A stretch of DNA of 64,000 nucleotides, from positions 1,633,991 through 1,697,990 of the forward strand of contig JAEVLN010000012.1 in NCBI GenBank assembly GCA_018350325.1. The letters are read 5' to 3'. Every line of letters starts with the position of its first letter. Positions within the stretch are counted from its first letter, which is position 1. Made by a program: the position numbers and the translations under genes. Source of the DNA: Globodera rostochiensis. Taxonomy: Eukaryota; Nematoda; Chromadorea; Rhabditida; Heteroderidae. Below, piece by piece: positions 53,852-64,000 of the stretch. Below the pieces are notes generated by a model. That model did not search any database and was not told where the DNA came from. It worked only from the letters and a program-made list of their open reading frames with translations.

Positions 53852-56074
53852 TTATACCTCCAACTTCTTCTTCAACGATTCGGGCATTTCAGGCGGCGGC
53901 GGGCGCGGGATGTTCAGTGACACTTTGACAAAGTCGTAGATGAACCTAATTGAGCAAAATTTATCCAAAAAAACAAAAAAACTTCAACAAAAAGTACCAT
54001 TGAAGAGCGGTGAGAGTGCCGATCATGATGATACGAGGCACAAGACCACCCCAAACACCTTTAAACAAAAGCAATGGTCAATGAAAGATTCCCCGAAAAA
54101 ATTTCTGTTACCAAGCGGGCCGAGTTTCTTCAAAATGCCAACCGCACTGGACTTTGCGTCCTTGTTCAGCTGGGAAACAAGCGTGTCCGCAGGGTGTGAA
54201 ACAACCGCACAGAAAACGCCTGAAACGATTTTTCAATATTTAATTTGAATTTGTTTTTTTCGAGAAAGTCCACCCCCCCCCCTAATTCACCACCGACCTG
54301 CAATGTATCCAGCGACGAACGTGACCACCAATTGTTCCGGCTTTGTGCACTCGGCCCTCGGCTTGGGCACCACATACTTGTAGAGGAGCTCGACTGTGCG
54401 CTCGAAGCAGGCAAACTTCATCCTGAAAAATGAACGCAAAATATAATTTTTTTTTAAAAAGTTCATTAAAATCTCCTCTCACATTGTGTATGGAATTTGG
54501 CGCAACCAAAGCGGCGGAAGTCCTTTGTAGAAGCCCATCAGTCCCTCGGTCTGGTAAATGAACGGTGCGCACCCGCGCAGTGTCGGCGGCGCCCCAGGGG
54601 CCGTTTGGATGCGCACTTTGGTAGCCTCCATCGGCGCCAGCAACATGTCGGCGAAAAACTCCGCGCTGGCCGAAGAGACCAAATACAGGCCGGTACGGTA
54701 TGAGTAGGCCAACTCCTAAAAATTGAAATTGGTTGCTGAACCCGGAACCGTCTGTAACCAACAAAATTTCTGGTCTCCCCCTCCCGGGTCCCAAAATATA
54801 AGAAAAAAGCGGAGCGAAGGAGTTCAAAATTTTCAAACCAAAAGATTTCGACCCCCCCCCCCCCTCAGAAATCATGTCCAACGGTCTGTTGCAATAAACA
54901 TAATCAAAAAAACGTTCAAACCTCGCCAATCATCCCCGCGTACACATTCTTGAACACTTCGTACAGCCCGAACTTGCCCAAGCCTTGCAGGGAGTAGCCA
55001 ATGGCAGTAGGTGCCCAGCCCTTGGCCAAGCCGCGGACGCCCTCCTCCTGGACGCTCACCTTGAAGCCGCCGATGATCCCTTTGTATTTGGCGGGATCAA
55101 CCTAAAAAAAATAAGTTACCAATATGATCCAAAAAACTCCAAACATCGGGAATCGAGAAAATTCGAATCAAACCGTAAACTCATTGCTAGCTAATTGCAG
55201 TACCTGGATTCGACATTTGACCAAATCCAACGGAACAATGGCCGTGTGAGTGATACCGCAAGAGAGAATTCCGCCAATGCCGCACAGTCCATAGAACTTC
55301 AGAGAACCAAACTCCACCTCGTCGCCACCACCGCCGCTGGTAGCTGAAAAACGGAAAATTTTGATTGAAATTCTATAAATATAAATTGTGACCAAAAGTT
55401 GGCCATGCTTATAAGTACCAAGCAAAGGAACAATTGTGGCGGTGACCAGCTCAGTGGCAAGCCGAGCGGTGGTCAGCCACACAAAATCCTTCAGTCCATC
55501 ATAAAGGGTGGGGACGACGGAGAAGTACAGGTACACCCAGGAAACCACCACCACCACAAGACCATAGCGATTTTGATTGGAATTTTTACGCCGAGAACAC
55601 ACGACAACGATTGGTTGTTTCTTCTCAGTGGTTTCAGAAGTCATGCGCGAAGACTTTTAAAGCTCTAGTCAAAAACAGTTTAAATTTCAGCAATCCAAAA
55701 GTTCGAGGGGATTTTTTTTGGTAATTCAATTCGATCGCGGAACAAATCATGAATTTGCACCTTTAAAACATTTCACTGACTGCGCTTTGCCACGTGGAAA
55801 ACTGGTGGTGGTAACTCGTAAATGTCACCCAGGGAGAATGGACGAAAGGATTGAGTTGAAGGAATGGGGGACGGATGCAAACACAACGAATTCCAGTCAG
55901 GAAGGAAACCAGCGGATTTAGAATGAACATGTCAAATAACGAAATGAAAAGCAATTTCTGAGATCAAAAAATCATTTAAAACGTACCATTTGACGTTGCA
56001 CAGTTGGCACTGATGATTGGCCCACCGACAAACGCCTTTTTGGTCGCTTCTGCCAACTCCGTTATGCCCACCAT
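53852..56074 (-). CDS. slc25a3 (putative): mitochondrial phosphate carrier, two alternative first exons
   Basis: Main form, minus strand: 55987-56074, 55204-55343, 54922-55101, 54483-54715, 54298-54422, 54112-54219, 53998-54058 and 53852-53945, giving 342 aa. An alternative first exon at 55419-55644 also ends in phase 1 and would replace the first one. Three carrier repeats are present: VPLDLVKCRIQ with WAPTAIGYSLQGLGKFGLYE; APMEATKVRIQ with GLPPLWLRQIPYT; SHPADTLVSQLN with GLVPRIIMIGTLTALQW. The PxD/ExxK/R signature lines and the GYSLQGxxKFGxYE segment are those of the phosphate/copper carrier SLC25A3 of the inner membrane. The distal exon encodes VGITELAEATKKAFVGG. The proximal one adds a basic then hydrophobic segment (GLVVVVVSWVYLY), which is odd for a transit region. 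Confidence 0.93.
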
Positions 56075-56659
56075 AATTGAATGTTAAGCAAAAAGTATGG
56101 AATTCTGACAAAATAAAGGTTCAGTTTCAAGGACAAATGCTTTTTCAAGGGTTAAGCGTCAGCCCATCCCCAAAGTTGGGAATTTAGTGTTGAAAAAACG
56201 GGTAATTATAAAGAAATTTCGAGAATTTTTTATCCTATTTTTATTATCCACTGTCTGCGCTCCGTTACCTAGCTTAACATTTGGCGTTCTGTTTCATTTG
56301 CAAAAAATGAAAATGAATCGAATTCCATTGCTGAAATGTACGATAACATTACGATCCACAGGAATTGTAGGGCAATTACATATTAAAATACAGCCCCTTC
56401 AAACGAAAAATTGGTCAAAATTCTGCTTTTTTGGAATTGATTTGCTCGTGGAATTGTTCACAAATTGTTCACGCCCCCCCTTTTACTCTCCACAAATTCC
56501 TCCCCCCCCCCCCTCCCCTCTTATCATTTGCCTAAATTCGATTGGTTTGGTTAGTCTTCGAGTTACCTAAACAAAGAATAACCAAAAAACAAACAATGTT
56601 TAGCCACCACTTTCCTTCATTTATCCTTTATGCTTTTTCAAACTGGGATGGCTTATGAA

Positions 56660-56759
56660 TAGGGTTGGCGGTTCCTGGGAATTCTTCGGGTATCCGAACC
56701 GAACCGAAGAACCCGAAAAAGTCCCGGTTCTACGGTTCGGTTCGGAACCGCCAACCCTA
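56660..56759. mobile_element. 100-bp MITE just upstream of the FMO gene
   Basis: TAGGGTTGGCGGTTCC at the left is inverted as GGAACCGCCAACCCTA at the right. The inside carries palindromic GGTTCGGTTCGG. It ends 33 bp before the FMO start codon, so it may lie in the promoter or 5' UTR. Confidence 0.75.
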
Positions 56760-56792
56760 CTCATAACATGTCCCCCCTCCCTCAGTTGACCA

Positions 56793-59700
56793 ATGCCGTC
56801 TTCCCCATCAACTGCTCCCAAGCGGTGCGCCGTTGTCGGTGCCGGTGCCGCCGGGCTCGCATGTGCACGGTAAAAGGAAAGAAATCATTTCTCAAAAATT
56901 GGGTTCAACACCAACACATGAACGAAAGCTGCTGTTATAAGTCCGGATCCGGGCGATGTGACGGGGAGGGGGTTAAATGGCGGGAATTATCAATCAGTTT
57001 GAGTGGAATGGAAGAAATGTTTTGGAGATGCTCTTCATATATTGACCAAACCATCCCCCAATTGCTTCAGATGGGCGCTCGCTTACGGCTTTCTTCCGGT
57101 TGTGCTCGAACGGCGTGCCGACTTTGGCGGCCTCTGGCGCTATACGAGCAAAGTGTTGCCGAATGAATGTATTTTTGTAGAGACAAAATTTTGTTTAATT
57201 CTAATTTCCCCCCCCCCCCCCTCCATTCAACGCGCTTTTACAGTGGCTACCGTAATGCGTTGTACAGTAACCAACTCGTCCAAAGAGTTGTCCGCCTTCA
57301 GTGATTTCCCACCGGATCCTCTGCTGCCCAATTACATGCGCCACGAAAAGATGCTCGCCTATTTGGAGGCGTATGCACGTCACCACAATTTGGAGCAGTA
57401 CATTCAGTAAAATCAGACAAAAAAAAATGTGAATTTGCAATGCTCGTCCAACTTGTCGCAGATTTAACAAAAAGGTCATCCAAATTTGTCGTTCACCGGA
57501 TTATGCTGAAACAGGACAATGGACAGTTCAATGGCAAAATGGCGATGGCCAACGCATTGAAGAGACTTTCCATTGCATTTTGGTCGCCATTGGACACCAT
57601 GCGAAGCCGAATTGGCCAAGTTGGCCAGGACTGGAACGATTTCAGGGCAAAGTGTGCACATCCGGCATGTAACCGGATGCCAAAAAAGTCGTCCGAAATC
57701 CGGCATGCCGGGCGCAAAAATGTCCGGAATTCCGGCTCCCACAAAATGTGCGGCATCCGGTCACCCCCTCGGGTGCACATCCAGTGACATGGCGTCGTTT
57801 TGTTTGTTATTTTTGAGTCGCCAAAATGTTAAACACCACCAGATTGTCCATTCGCACGACTTTCGATGTGCCACGCCGGACATGGATGACAAAGTGAACG
57901 TTGTGGTTGGCGGTAGCGATTCCGCTGTTGACATGGCGGTGGAGCTAAGCAGGGCGTCCAAGGAGGTCGGTGCGGGCGGTTGAAACGTGGCATTTATGCC
58001 AATTCCGATGCGCACAGATTTGTGTGCAATAATTGCTCAGAAAAACTTCAGTTATTGTCATTAGGGTTGGTCCCCGACCCTTCGGGGGCGGTTAAAGTCG
58101 GCGAGGTCGGGGTTGGCCATGTTGGAGGTCGGGGACGTCCAAATTTTCGGGGTCGGGGGTGGGACCAACGCTAATTGTTATTGCCAGTTGGACTCTGGAC
58201 TCGCCTCCTTCCCACACCTTTAACATGAGCATCAATTTGCATTATTTTAATTGATCCATTAGCTCTAATGACCCCTAAGGTGCTTTTGTCCACTCGGCGT
58301 GGCTTTTGGGTGCTTCGCAAATGTTCCATCGGCGGCCTTCCCGTGGACAGCGTTTTGACCACGCGCTTCAATTCACTGCTGTTCCGCTACGCGCCGCGCT
58401 TCTTCAACGAGTGGCGCCTCATCAGATTCCTTCAGAAGGTGCCAAGCAAAACTTATTGGACACGTTCATGAACGGATCATTTTTATATCTGGACTTAGAC
58501 TCTGATCAGTGATCACAAATTGTCCAATCATTTTATGAAATTTGATATTACACGTGCCCCCCGAAGGTTGTCGCCATTTTAGGGATTGGATCATGCCATG
58601 TACGGGTTGATGCCGCGCGTGTCTCCACTGATCAGTCAGTTCTTCGCCGTCAACGATGAGTTGCCTGGCCGAATTCTGGCGGGAATGGTCACTGTGAAGC
58701 CCAACATTCAACAATTCACCGAAAATGGTCGGCCAGATTACAGATCATTCACATTTTGCTACTTTTTGGATCCTGAACACACTGCTTCAGGCATTGTTTG
58801 GGAGGACGGCACGTGCACTGAACGGGTAGACAATGTGCTGCTGGGGACCGGCTACTGTTTTGACTTTGAAATGATCGAGCGGGGACAGCTGATCCCGATC
58901 GATTCACACGGCAGCAACTCGGCGGCACCGCTGCACAACCACATGTTCCCGTTGGCAACCTCCGATTGGAACAGTTTGGCGATCATTGGAATTGTGCAGG
59001 TCAAAAAATGTGATGATTGATCGGGCATTTCCCATAATAAATTTTGAAAAAATTCTTTGCCAAATTTAAAATTGGCTTTTGAACTCAGCCGACCGGCTCC
59101 AAATTGTGCGTCGTCGAAATGCAAGCGCGCCTCTTTTTTGAAGTCCGTTGTGGCCGCGTCAAACTTCCGTCGACGGACGAAATGCGACAGGAAATGGCGG
59201 CCAAAATGCAGCAGCCCAAAGAACCAATGCGACACGCCCACGAGGTGGGGGGGGGGGGAGTGGAAGGCTTCTCGCAAAATTATTTAAATTGTACGGTTTG
59301 GCATCGAACCCTTAAGCCCCCTCCCCCGGACCCGGCACTTTCCCTTCAATACTCTCGACTTTTCAACTCCCGAGGGGTCGGGCCCGAACCCTTATGCTCC
59401 CCGGCAGACAACTTTCCCTTCAATACCCTTAACTTCTTTTCAACGCCCGAGGGGTCGGGGGCCCGAAGCCTAATCTATTGTGTCAAATTGACAGTATATT
59501 CCTCCCCCCCCCGGCCCAGGTGGACTACATCGGCTACATGGACGAGTTGGCCTCGCTGGTGGGCTGCATGCCGTCCCTGTGCCGTTTGCTGTTCAGTTGC
59601 CAGCTGCGTCTCTTCCGTGCCGTTCTGTTCGGCCCGAACGTGTCGTATGTGTACCGTTTGCGCGGACCCCACCCCTGGACGGGTGCCGAGTGCGCCGTGC

Positions 59701-59861
59701 TCGGCGTCCCGGAGCGCATGCGGCAGTGCATGCGGACGCGCGAGTGTCCGGCGCCGAAAGCGTTTGACGGCACGGCGGCATTTCCGTTCATTATAATTGG
59801 CACAATCATTGGCATTCTTCCATTAGCATTTGCTGCTGTTGTCGTCAGGCATTGTCTTTGA
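56793..59861 (+). CDS. flavin-containing monooxygenase
   Basis: Ten exons: 56793-56869, 57071-57168, 57244-57406, 57462-57651, 57843-57965, 58280-58438, 58583-58727, 58791-58999, 59089-59244 and 59520-59861, giving 553 aa. The FAD-binding GAGAAGLACAR (GxGxxG) is at the start. It is followed by ERRADFGGLWRY, NSSKELSAFSDFP, the IGHHAKPNWPSWPG region, IVHSHDF and the NADPH-binding VVVGGSDSAVDMAVELS. LLSTRRGFWVLRK, VWEDGTCTERVDNVLLGTGY, VDYIGYMDELA and a C-terminal membrane anchor (FIIIGTIIGILPLAFAAVVV) complete the family pattern. The second dinucleotide motif reads GGSDSA in place of GxGxSG/A, a mild change. The FMO signature FxGxxxHS is present as FQGKIVHS. FMOs oxidise N and S atoms in small molecules and sit in the ER. 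Confidence 0.92.
57655..57782. mobile_element. MITE-like inverted repeat in an FMO intron
   Basis: TGTAACCGGATGCC is inverted as GGCATCCGGTCACC about 90 bp away. The element is related to the CCAGGGATGTAACCGGA element at 31736. It fills most of the 57652-57842 intron. Confidence 0.6.
58061..58174. mobile_element. MITE in an FMO intron, TTAGGGTTGGTCCCC ends
   Basis: TTAGGGTTGGTCCCC is inverted as GGGACCAACGCTAA, with GGTCGGGG-rich repeats between. It lies in the 57966-58279 intron. The end resembles that of the MITE at 56660. Confidence 0.65.
59285..59475. repeat. tandem duplication in the last FMO intron
   Basis: Two copies of a segment with GAACCCTTA, ACTTTCCCTTCAATAC and CCCGAGGGGTCGGG lie head to tail (about 59305-59390 and 59391-59475). 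Confidence 0.65.
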
Positions 59862-62579
59862 ATCGATTTGGCGCAAAAATTTGCTGATTTCACTAAATGC
59901 GATTGGCATTTTTACGGGGGGAGTAAAATTCGTGTCGAAATGCCATCGAATCTCCGCAAGAAAATGCCTGTGCCTCTGACTGACTTCATCGCTTTTGCCA
60001 ATAATCTGTCCGGGCAAATTCTTCCAAACATTTTGTCCCCCATTCATTTGGCCGTGGCGGCCCCTTTCTTCTTGCTAATGAGCCCCCATTGACTTTGCCG
60101 CCTTTTGCGCTCATTTTCATTGGCATTCAAAAGGTTTTGACGCATTTTATGGCAATCAGAAAGGCGACGAAAATGCCATTGTTTAAATCTCTCAAATTAA
60201 AGCGCACGCATTTTTGATTGAAGAATAATTAATTACCCACACGAATTTTGTTTTATTTTAATCATTTTTCTGATCGGACGCCATGCCGCCAACACTCTGT
60301 TGATCAGTGCAAAAAAAAATTGAGTCACCACACAAAAATTATCGTCCCTAATCTTGGCACAAAAACAGAGGCCGCCGCCGCCGCCCAAATTGAGAAAATA
60401 TGTTTAGTCGAGATTCGATTTTGTTCACATCGTTTTCATTTGCCAATTCCCCCCCCCCTCTTTTGGGCACAAATGTTACACAATGTTCCGCGCAGAAATG
60501 CCCAAATCCTCCCGCCTATTCATCAATTTCCCACCCATCCCCTAATTGAGTGTGTATTTCGCTCTCTTTTCGGTGTCGGAGAATCGCTTCGGGGGATAAT
60601 CCCCCGAGGGGATGGGGGGGGGGATCTTCTTCAGCCCCCCCCCCCCCCATCGGGGCAATACATTTCCGATTTGTGGGGACGGGGACGATGAATAGATGGG
60701 GCAGGCAAACAACAAAATGTTTGATTTTCCGTTACAATTTCGAAAATGTATACAGTAAACGATGGCTTTTGTATCTCTGATTTTAAAATTTATGAAATTG
60801 ATGGCATCAATCCATCGCCTTCAGACTCAAATATCACTTAGGCAACCGCCGCCATCGAAAGATTGCCGGAAACAATTGGGCCAGCCGCCCGGTGGGTGCC
60901 GACAATTTGTGGGCGCTCTCTTCGACCCTTTCACTTTTGGCACTTTTGCCGACGATTGACCCTCCGGGGCCATCAGACGCCGAGGGGCTAAATAATATGT
61001 GACCCGCCGGGCCGTGGGGCTCAAATTGAGCGTAAAATCCATCTCAATTTGCTGCCGGTCACACAGAGCCCCCCCCCCCCCCCCCTCCCCGGCGAATGAT
61101 GTCGCCGAAGGGCGCAATGACAAAAATTGATGAGGTGGAAAATGTGCGGAGTTTTGTGCGGGATTTTTGTTGTTAAATTTGCAGTTTTTTTGAAGTTGGT
61201 ACGCGGCCAAATTGCTCTGGGGAATGAATGAATATACGGTAAACGCCGCCGGGCAAATTGCGGCGATAACTTTTCAACGGAAATTGCCCTTTTCTATAAA
61301 GCCGTCGATGACGTCATAATGCCTTTTAAATATGTCAAATTTGAATTGGAATAAAAAATTAAAATGATTAAACGGATGTTCCTTTCCGTGTGTTCTATTT
61401 TGGGTTTAAAAAACCAACATTAGGCTAACCCCCGGGGGGGGAGGGTAACTGGAACAATGCTTCTCCTCTCTCCACAGCAGCGCCCGAGGCGATTGAGTGG
61501 CGGTGGTGGTCGGCGCTTAAAGTGTTTTATTATTTCTGCGGGCGCTTTTGGTGGGCAAACAGAGGGCAAATTTGCACCCTAAAAAGGCACGACAAATGCA
61601 CCCACTTGCGGACTGATCGGCGCCAACTTTTGGGGTGTCGTCGTCGTCGAAACACTCACCCAAAAGCCTCGCCGATCCGATCGCCGGAGGGGGGGGGGGC
61701 GGCGGTGTGTATAATATGCGCGTATTTTTGGTGAGCTCAACTCAACAATTTGGAGGGTCTGCAAATATTCATTTCCATGGCGCTTGGCGTTTCGTTTCGG
61801 GCGTTTGAATGGACACAAAATGAGTGTGAGTGAGTGGTTTGGGCGCCAAGGACAAGTGCCCCCCCGGGGGGGGGGGGTAAATGGAAATGGATGGAACTGA
61901 TCGGTGCTCAAAACTAAACTTGATTGTTTTGAACGCGCGAGCGCGAAACGAACGAGGTGACCGGTGCATTGGGTGGACTGTAGGGGGGTATACGCTTGGT
62001 GAGTGGGGGGTACGGTATAACCCGGGAAATTTTGAAAAATGCCAACAGTCAGAGTGCCATTATTGTTTGTGCAAGGGTTTGCTCCTTACAATAAATGTTG
62101 CTGAAAGAGAACACTATATTTCTGATTTATATATAATGAATTTTGATTTAAATTGTCATCCTTTACCCTCTAAAAAAGTGCCCCCTTGCGGGCAAATCCC
62201 CTCGGGGGGGGGGGGGTCGTTTGTTTGTCGCCCAAAGGGATGGACGCGACGACGGCGGCGGCTACGGTAGGCGGCCGCCACGCCCCCTTTCCGTCCGTCA
62301 GAGGCGAAAATCGTCGAAAGGCACAAAGTGAACATTTTTGGAGCGGGGCGGGACTTTGTGGCTGCTGTTGGACACAACGCCACAGCAAAACGAGAAAAGT
62401 CCTCCGCGCATTTGCGTTTTGGTGGCACAAAAGTTCCCAAATTTTGATTTATATTTTTTAATAAAAAGTTTTCGTTTTGACTTTTTAACCGTAAAGCTTA
62501 GAAAAATCTTTGATTTTGTCTTAAACCTTGATTCTTGTTTAAGCAGACAAATTCTTGACTCAAAATCCGACTTTTCAAA
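59862..62579. other. 2.7 kb without a recognisable gene
   Basis: Contains many G or C homopolymers (60450, 60615-60648, 61070-61084, 61430, 61688, 61860 and 62207) and palindromic CCCCGGGGGG blocks. Open frames are short and without motifs. It may hold regulatory DNA for a gene entering from the right. Confidence 0.4.
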
Positions 62580-64000
62580 ATGTCAATGCCCCCGGCAATC
62601 CAACCACCGTCAAGTAAGTGGGATGAAGCATTAAAGTGTCCAAAATGAGCTAATTAGTTAATTGATTTTCACAATTTCTAAACTCCCCCAAACTCCGTCA
62701 ATCACCGCTAACCCAAAACGTTTCGATCATTTGTCACGCGATTGATATCTTGTCAAGATTTTTGCCTTAGTCCGGTCGGTCCATGTGTCCCCCCGGGGGT
62801 TTTCTAAAAGGTTTCATCGCTTCCCCCCCCCCGCCCCCTCTTCCGGGCCCCTTCCGTCCGCTCTCTCAATGCTGAATGAATGGACTCTCGACATTCTCGA
62901 CGGGCCCCTACTTCACGGATTTTGTCCCGAAGAGTCCCCCCCCCCCCTCCGGGGGGGGGGGGGGGTGCCCTCTTAATCCAATCACATCTGTCCTTCAGAC
63001 TGAACACAAAGTGAAGGGCCAAAAGGTCGGACAAACAGAAGGGCGAGCAGTGAATGAATGCATGCAAAACACAGAGCATATTGTTTTGCCTTCGGCTCCC
63101 CCCCCCCCCCCCCAAATGGTCGTCGCTAAATGCCATTTTTGGACACAAATTTGGGGGGGGGGATTTGTTGGCCATTCAATTCGAAGTTAAACGATTTCCG
63201 AGACAAATTCCGACAATTCTTGCCAATTCTGATATGAATGAATGAATCTCTTTAGCCCTAATAAATTCAAAAAATTCCCCCCCCCCTTTCATAGTTTTCA
63301 AAACAATTTGTGCCATCACAAAATGCCATTATTACACAAAGTTCCCCCGCCCCCCGCCCAAAGGCTGCCCAAGTCGGTCGAGTCGAGAGTTTTATTCGAG
63401 AGTCTCGGGCACTTCTGGCGCCTCACAAATCCCAAAAAGGGGGGGGGGCAAAATGTTTGCCAACTTGGTTGGCACCGCTCGCTCTTCACTTATTAATTTC
63501 TGTGGCGAGAAACGCCGGGGGGGGGGGGCATCCCAACCAACAGAAGAAAAAGAATGATTGGGGGGATTTGTATGTACATAATGTGGGAAACGACGGAAAC
63601 GGTGGGAATTGAATGGGCCATTTTGTGTGATTTATTTGGCACATTTTTAAAACAACGGCATAAAAATGGGGAAAACATTTGCGTTCTGTTGAAGAGACGA
63701 CGAGGGGGTGGCGGTGATTAAGCCCGTCATTTTGCCAAATTCCCGGACCCGGGAATCCTGGAATTCCCGGACCCGGGAATCCCTGGATTTTAGGGAAGTG
63801 CCTGGACCTGGACCCCTGAACAAAAGTCCAGGCTTGGAGATCCAAGTCCAAGTCGGGCTCTGGTGATTGGTTGTAAATATTTCATTATTTATGTTTTATT
63901 TCTTAATGATTTTGTTGGTTAAATTTGGTGAATTTTTCGTTGAATTGGGCGCTTTTCTTGTACAAAAATGGAACTAAATTTTTTTTGTTCGTTTCAGGTC
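62580..64000 (+). CDS. possible first exon of a gene running off the window
   Basis: ATG at 62580 opens MSMPPAIQPPS and meets a consensus donor (TCAA|GTAAGT) at 62613/62614. The window ends with a good acceptor (TTCGTTTCAG) at 63997, which would start the next exon at 63998. The 1.4 kb between is full of poly-C and poly-G runs and has no gene of its own. The product cannot be named. Confidence 0.3.

Noticed and set aside
59104..59796. Long Pro/Ser/Cys-rich frame on the plus strand
   Set aside because: It reads through the last FMO intron and then runs out of phase with the FMO exon. The spliced FMO frame explains the region.

Overview
The window is nuclear DNA from a nematode, most likely a tylenchid plant parasite such as a cyst nematode (inference). 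The clues are many short GT-AG introns (about 40-100 bp) with TTTCAG-type acceptors, a worm-type (WAGO-like) Argonaute, interstitial GCCTAA/TTAGGC arrays matching the nematode telomere hexamer, and many miniature and foldback elements. No rRNA, CRISPR array or bacterial-type operon is visible. Exon structures were built by hand from splice motifs, reading phase and remembered family motifs. Where a coordinate chain is given, every phase closes.

Layout. 5-2538 (+): an Hsp70-like gene with an N-terminal coiled coil. 2701-3686 (-): a broken DNAJC2/zuotin J-domain fragment. 5180-6170 (-): a compact LSM11-like gene. 6675-10864 (-): CNOT4. 12578-16581 (+): a 19-exon Argonaute. 16582-22010: a transposon-rich block with foldbacks, a 1.1 kb hAT-like element, and a broken second copy of the LSM11 3' end split by two Mutator-like elements, one carrying a FLYWCH zinc-finger gene. 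22164-26112 (-): a second coiled-coil Hsp70. 26139-28269 (+): a truncated MSH4 fused to a duplicated Argonaute 3' end. 29601-31670 (+): ZC3HC1/NIPA. 32569-35264 (-): a CTTNBP2-like coiled-coil protein. 35709-38970 (+): CYK-4/RacGAP1. 39506-40605 (-): a small Cys-rich membrane protein. 43006-45505 (-): canonical cytosolic Hsp70 ending in EEVD. 46123-46908 (+): prefoldin 1. 48006-51445 (+): an ABCG half-transporter. 51943-53270 (-): PIG-Q. 53852-56074 (-): mitochondrial phosphate carrier with two first exons. 56793-59861 (+): a flavin monooxygenase. 59862-64000: almost gene-free, rich in poly-G/C runs, with a possible first exon at 62580.

Most conserved genes are ordinary housekeeping functions: mRNA decay, protein folding, GPI anchors, cytokinesis and transport. 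The unusual material is in the accessory parts. Two Hsp70 loci share the same extra N-terminal exons but have lost opposite parts of the substrate-binding region. An apparent LSM11 is present in a phylum whose model species is reported to lack U7 snRNP. A segmental duplication has joined an Argonaute tail in frame to a decapitated MSH4. These observations come from reading the sequence; orthology and expression were not tested.
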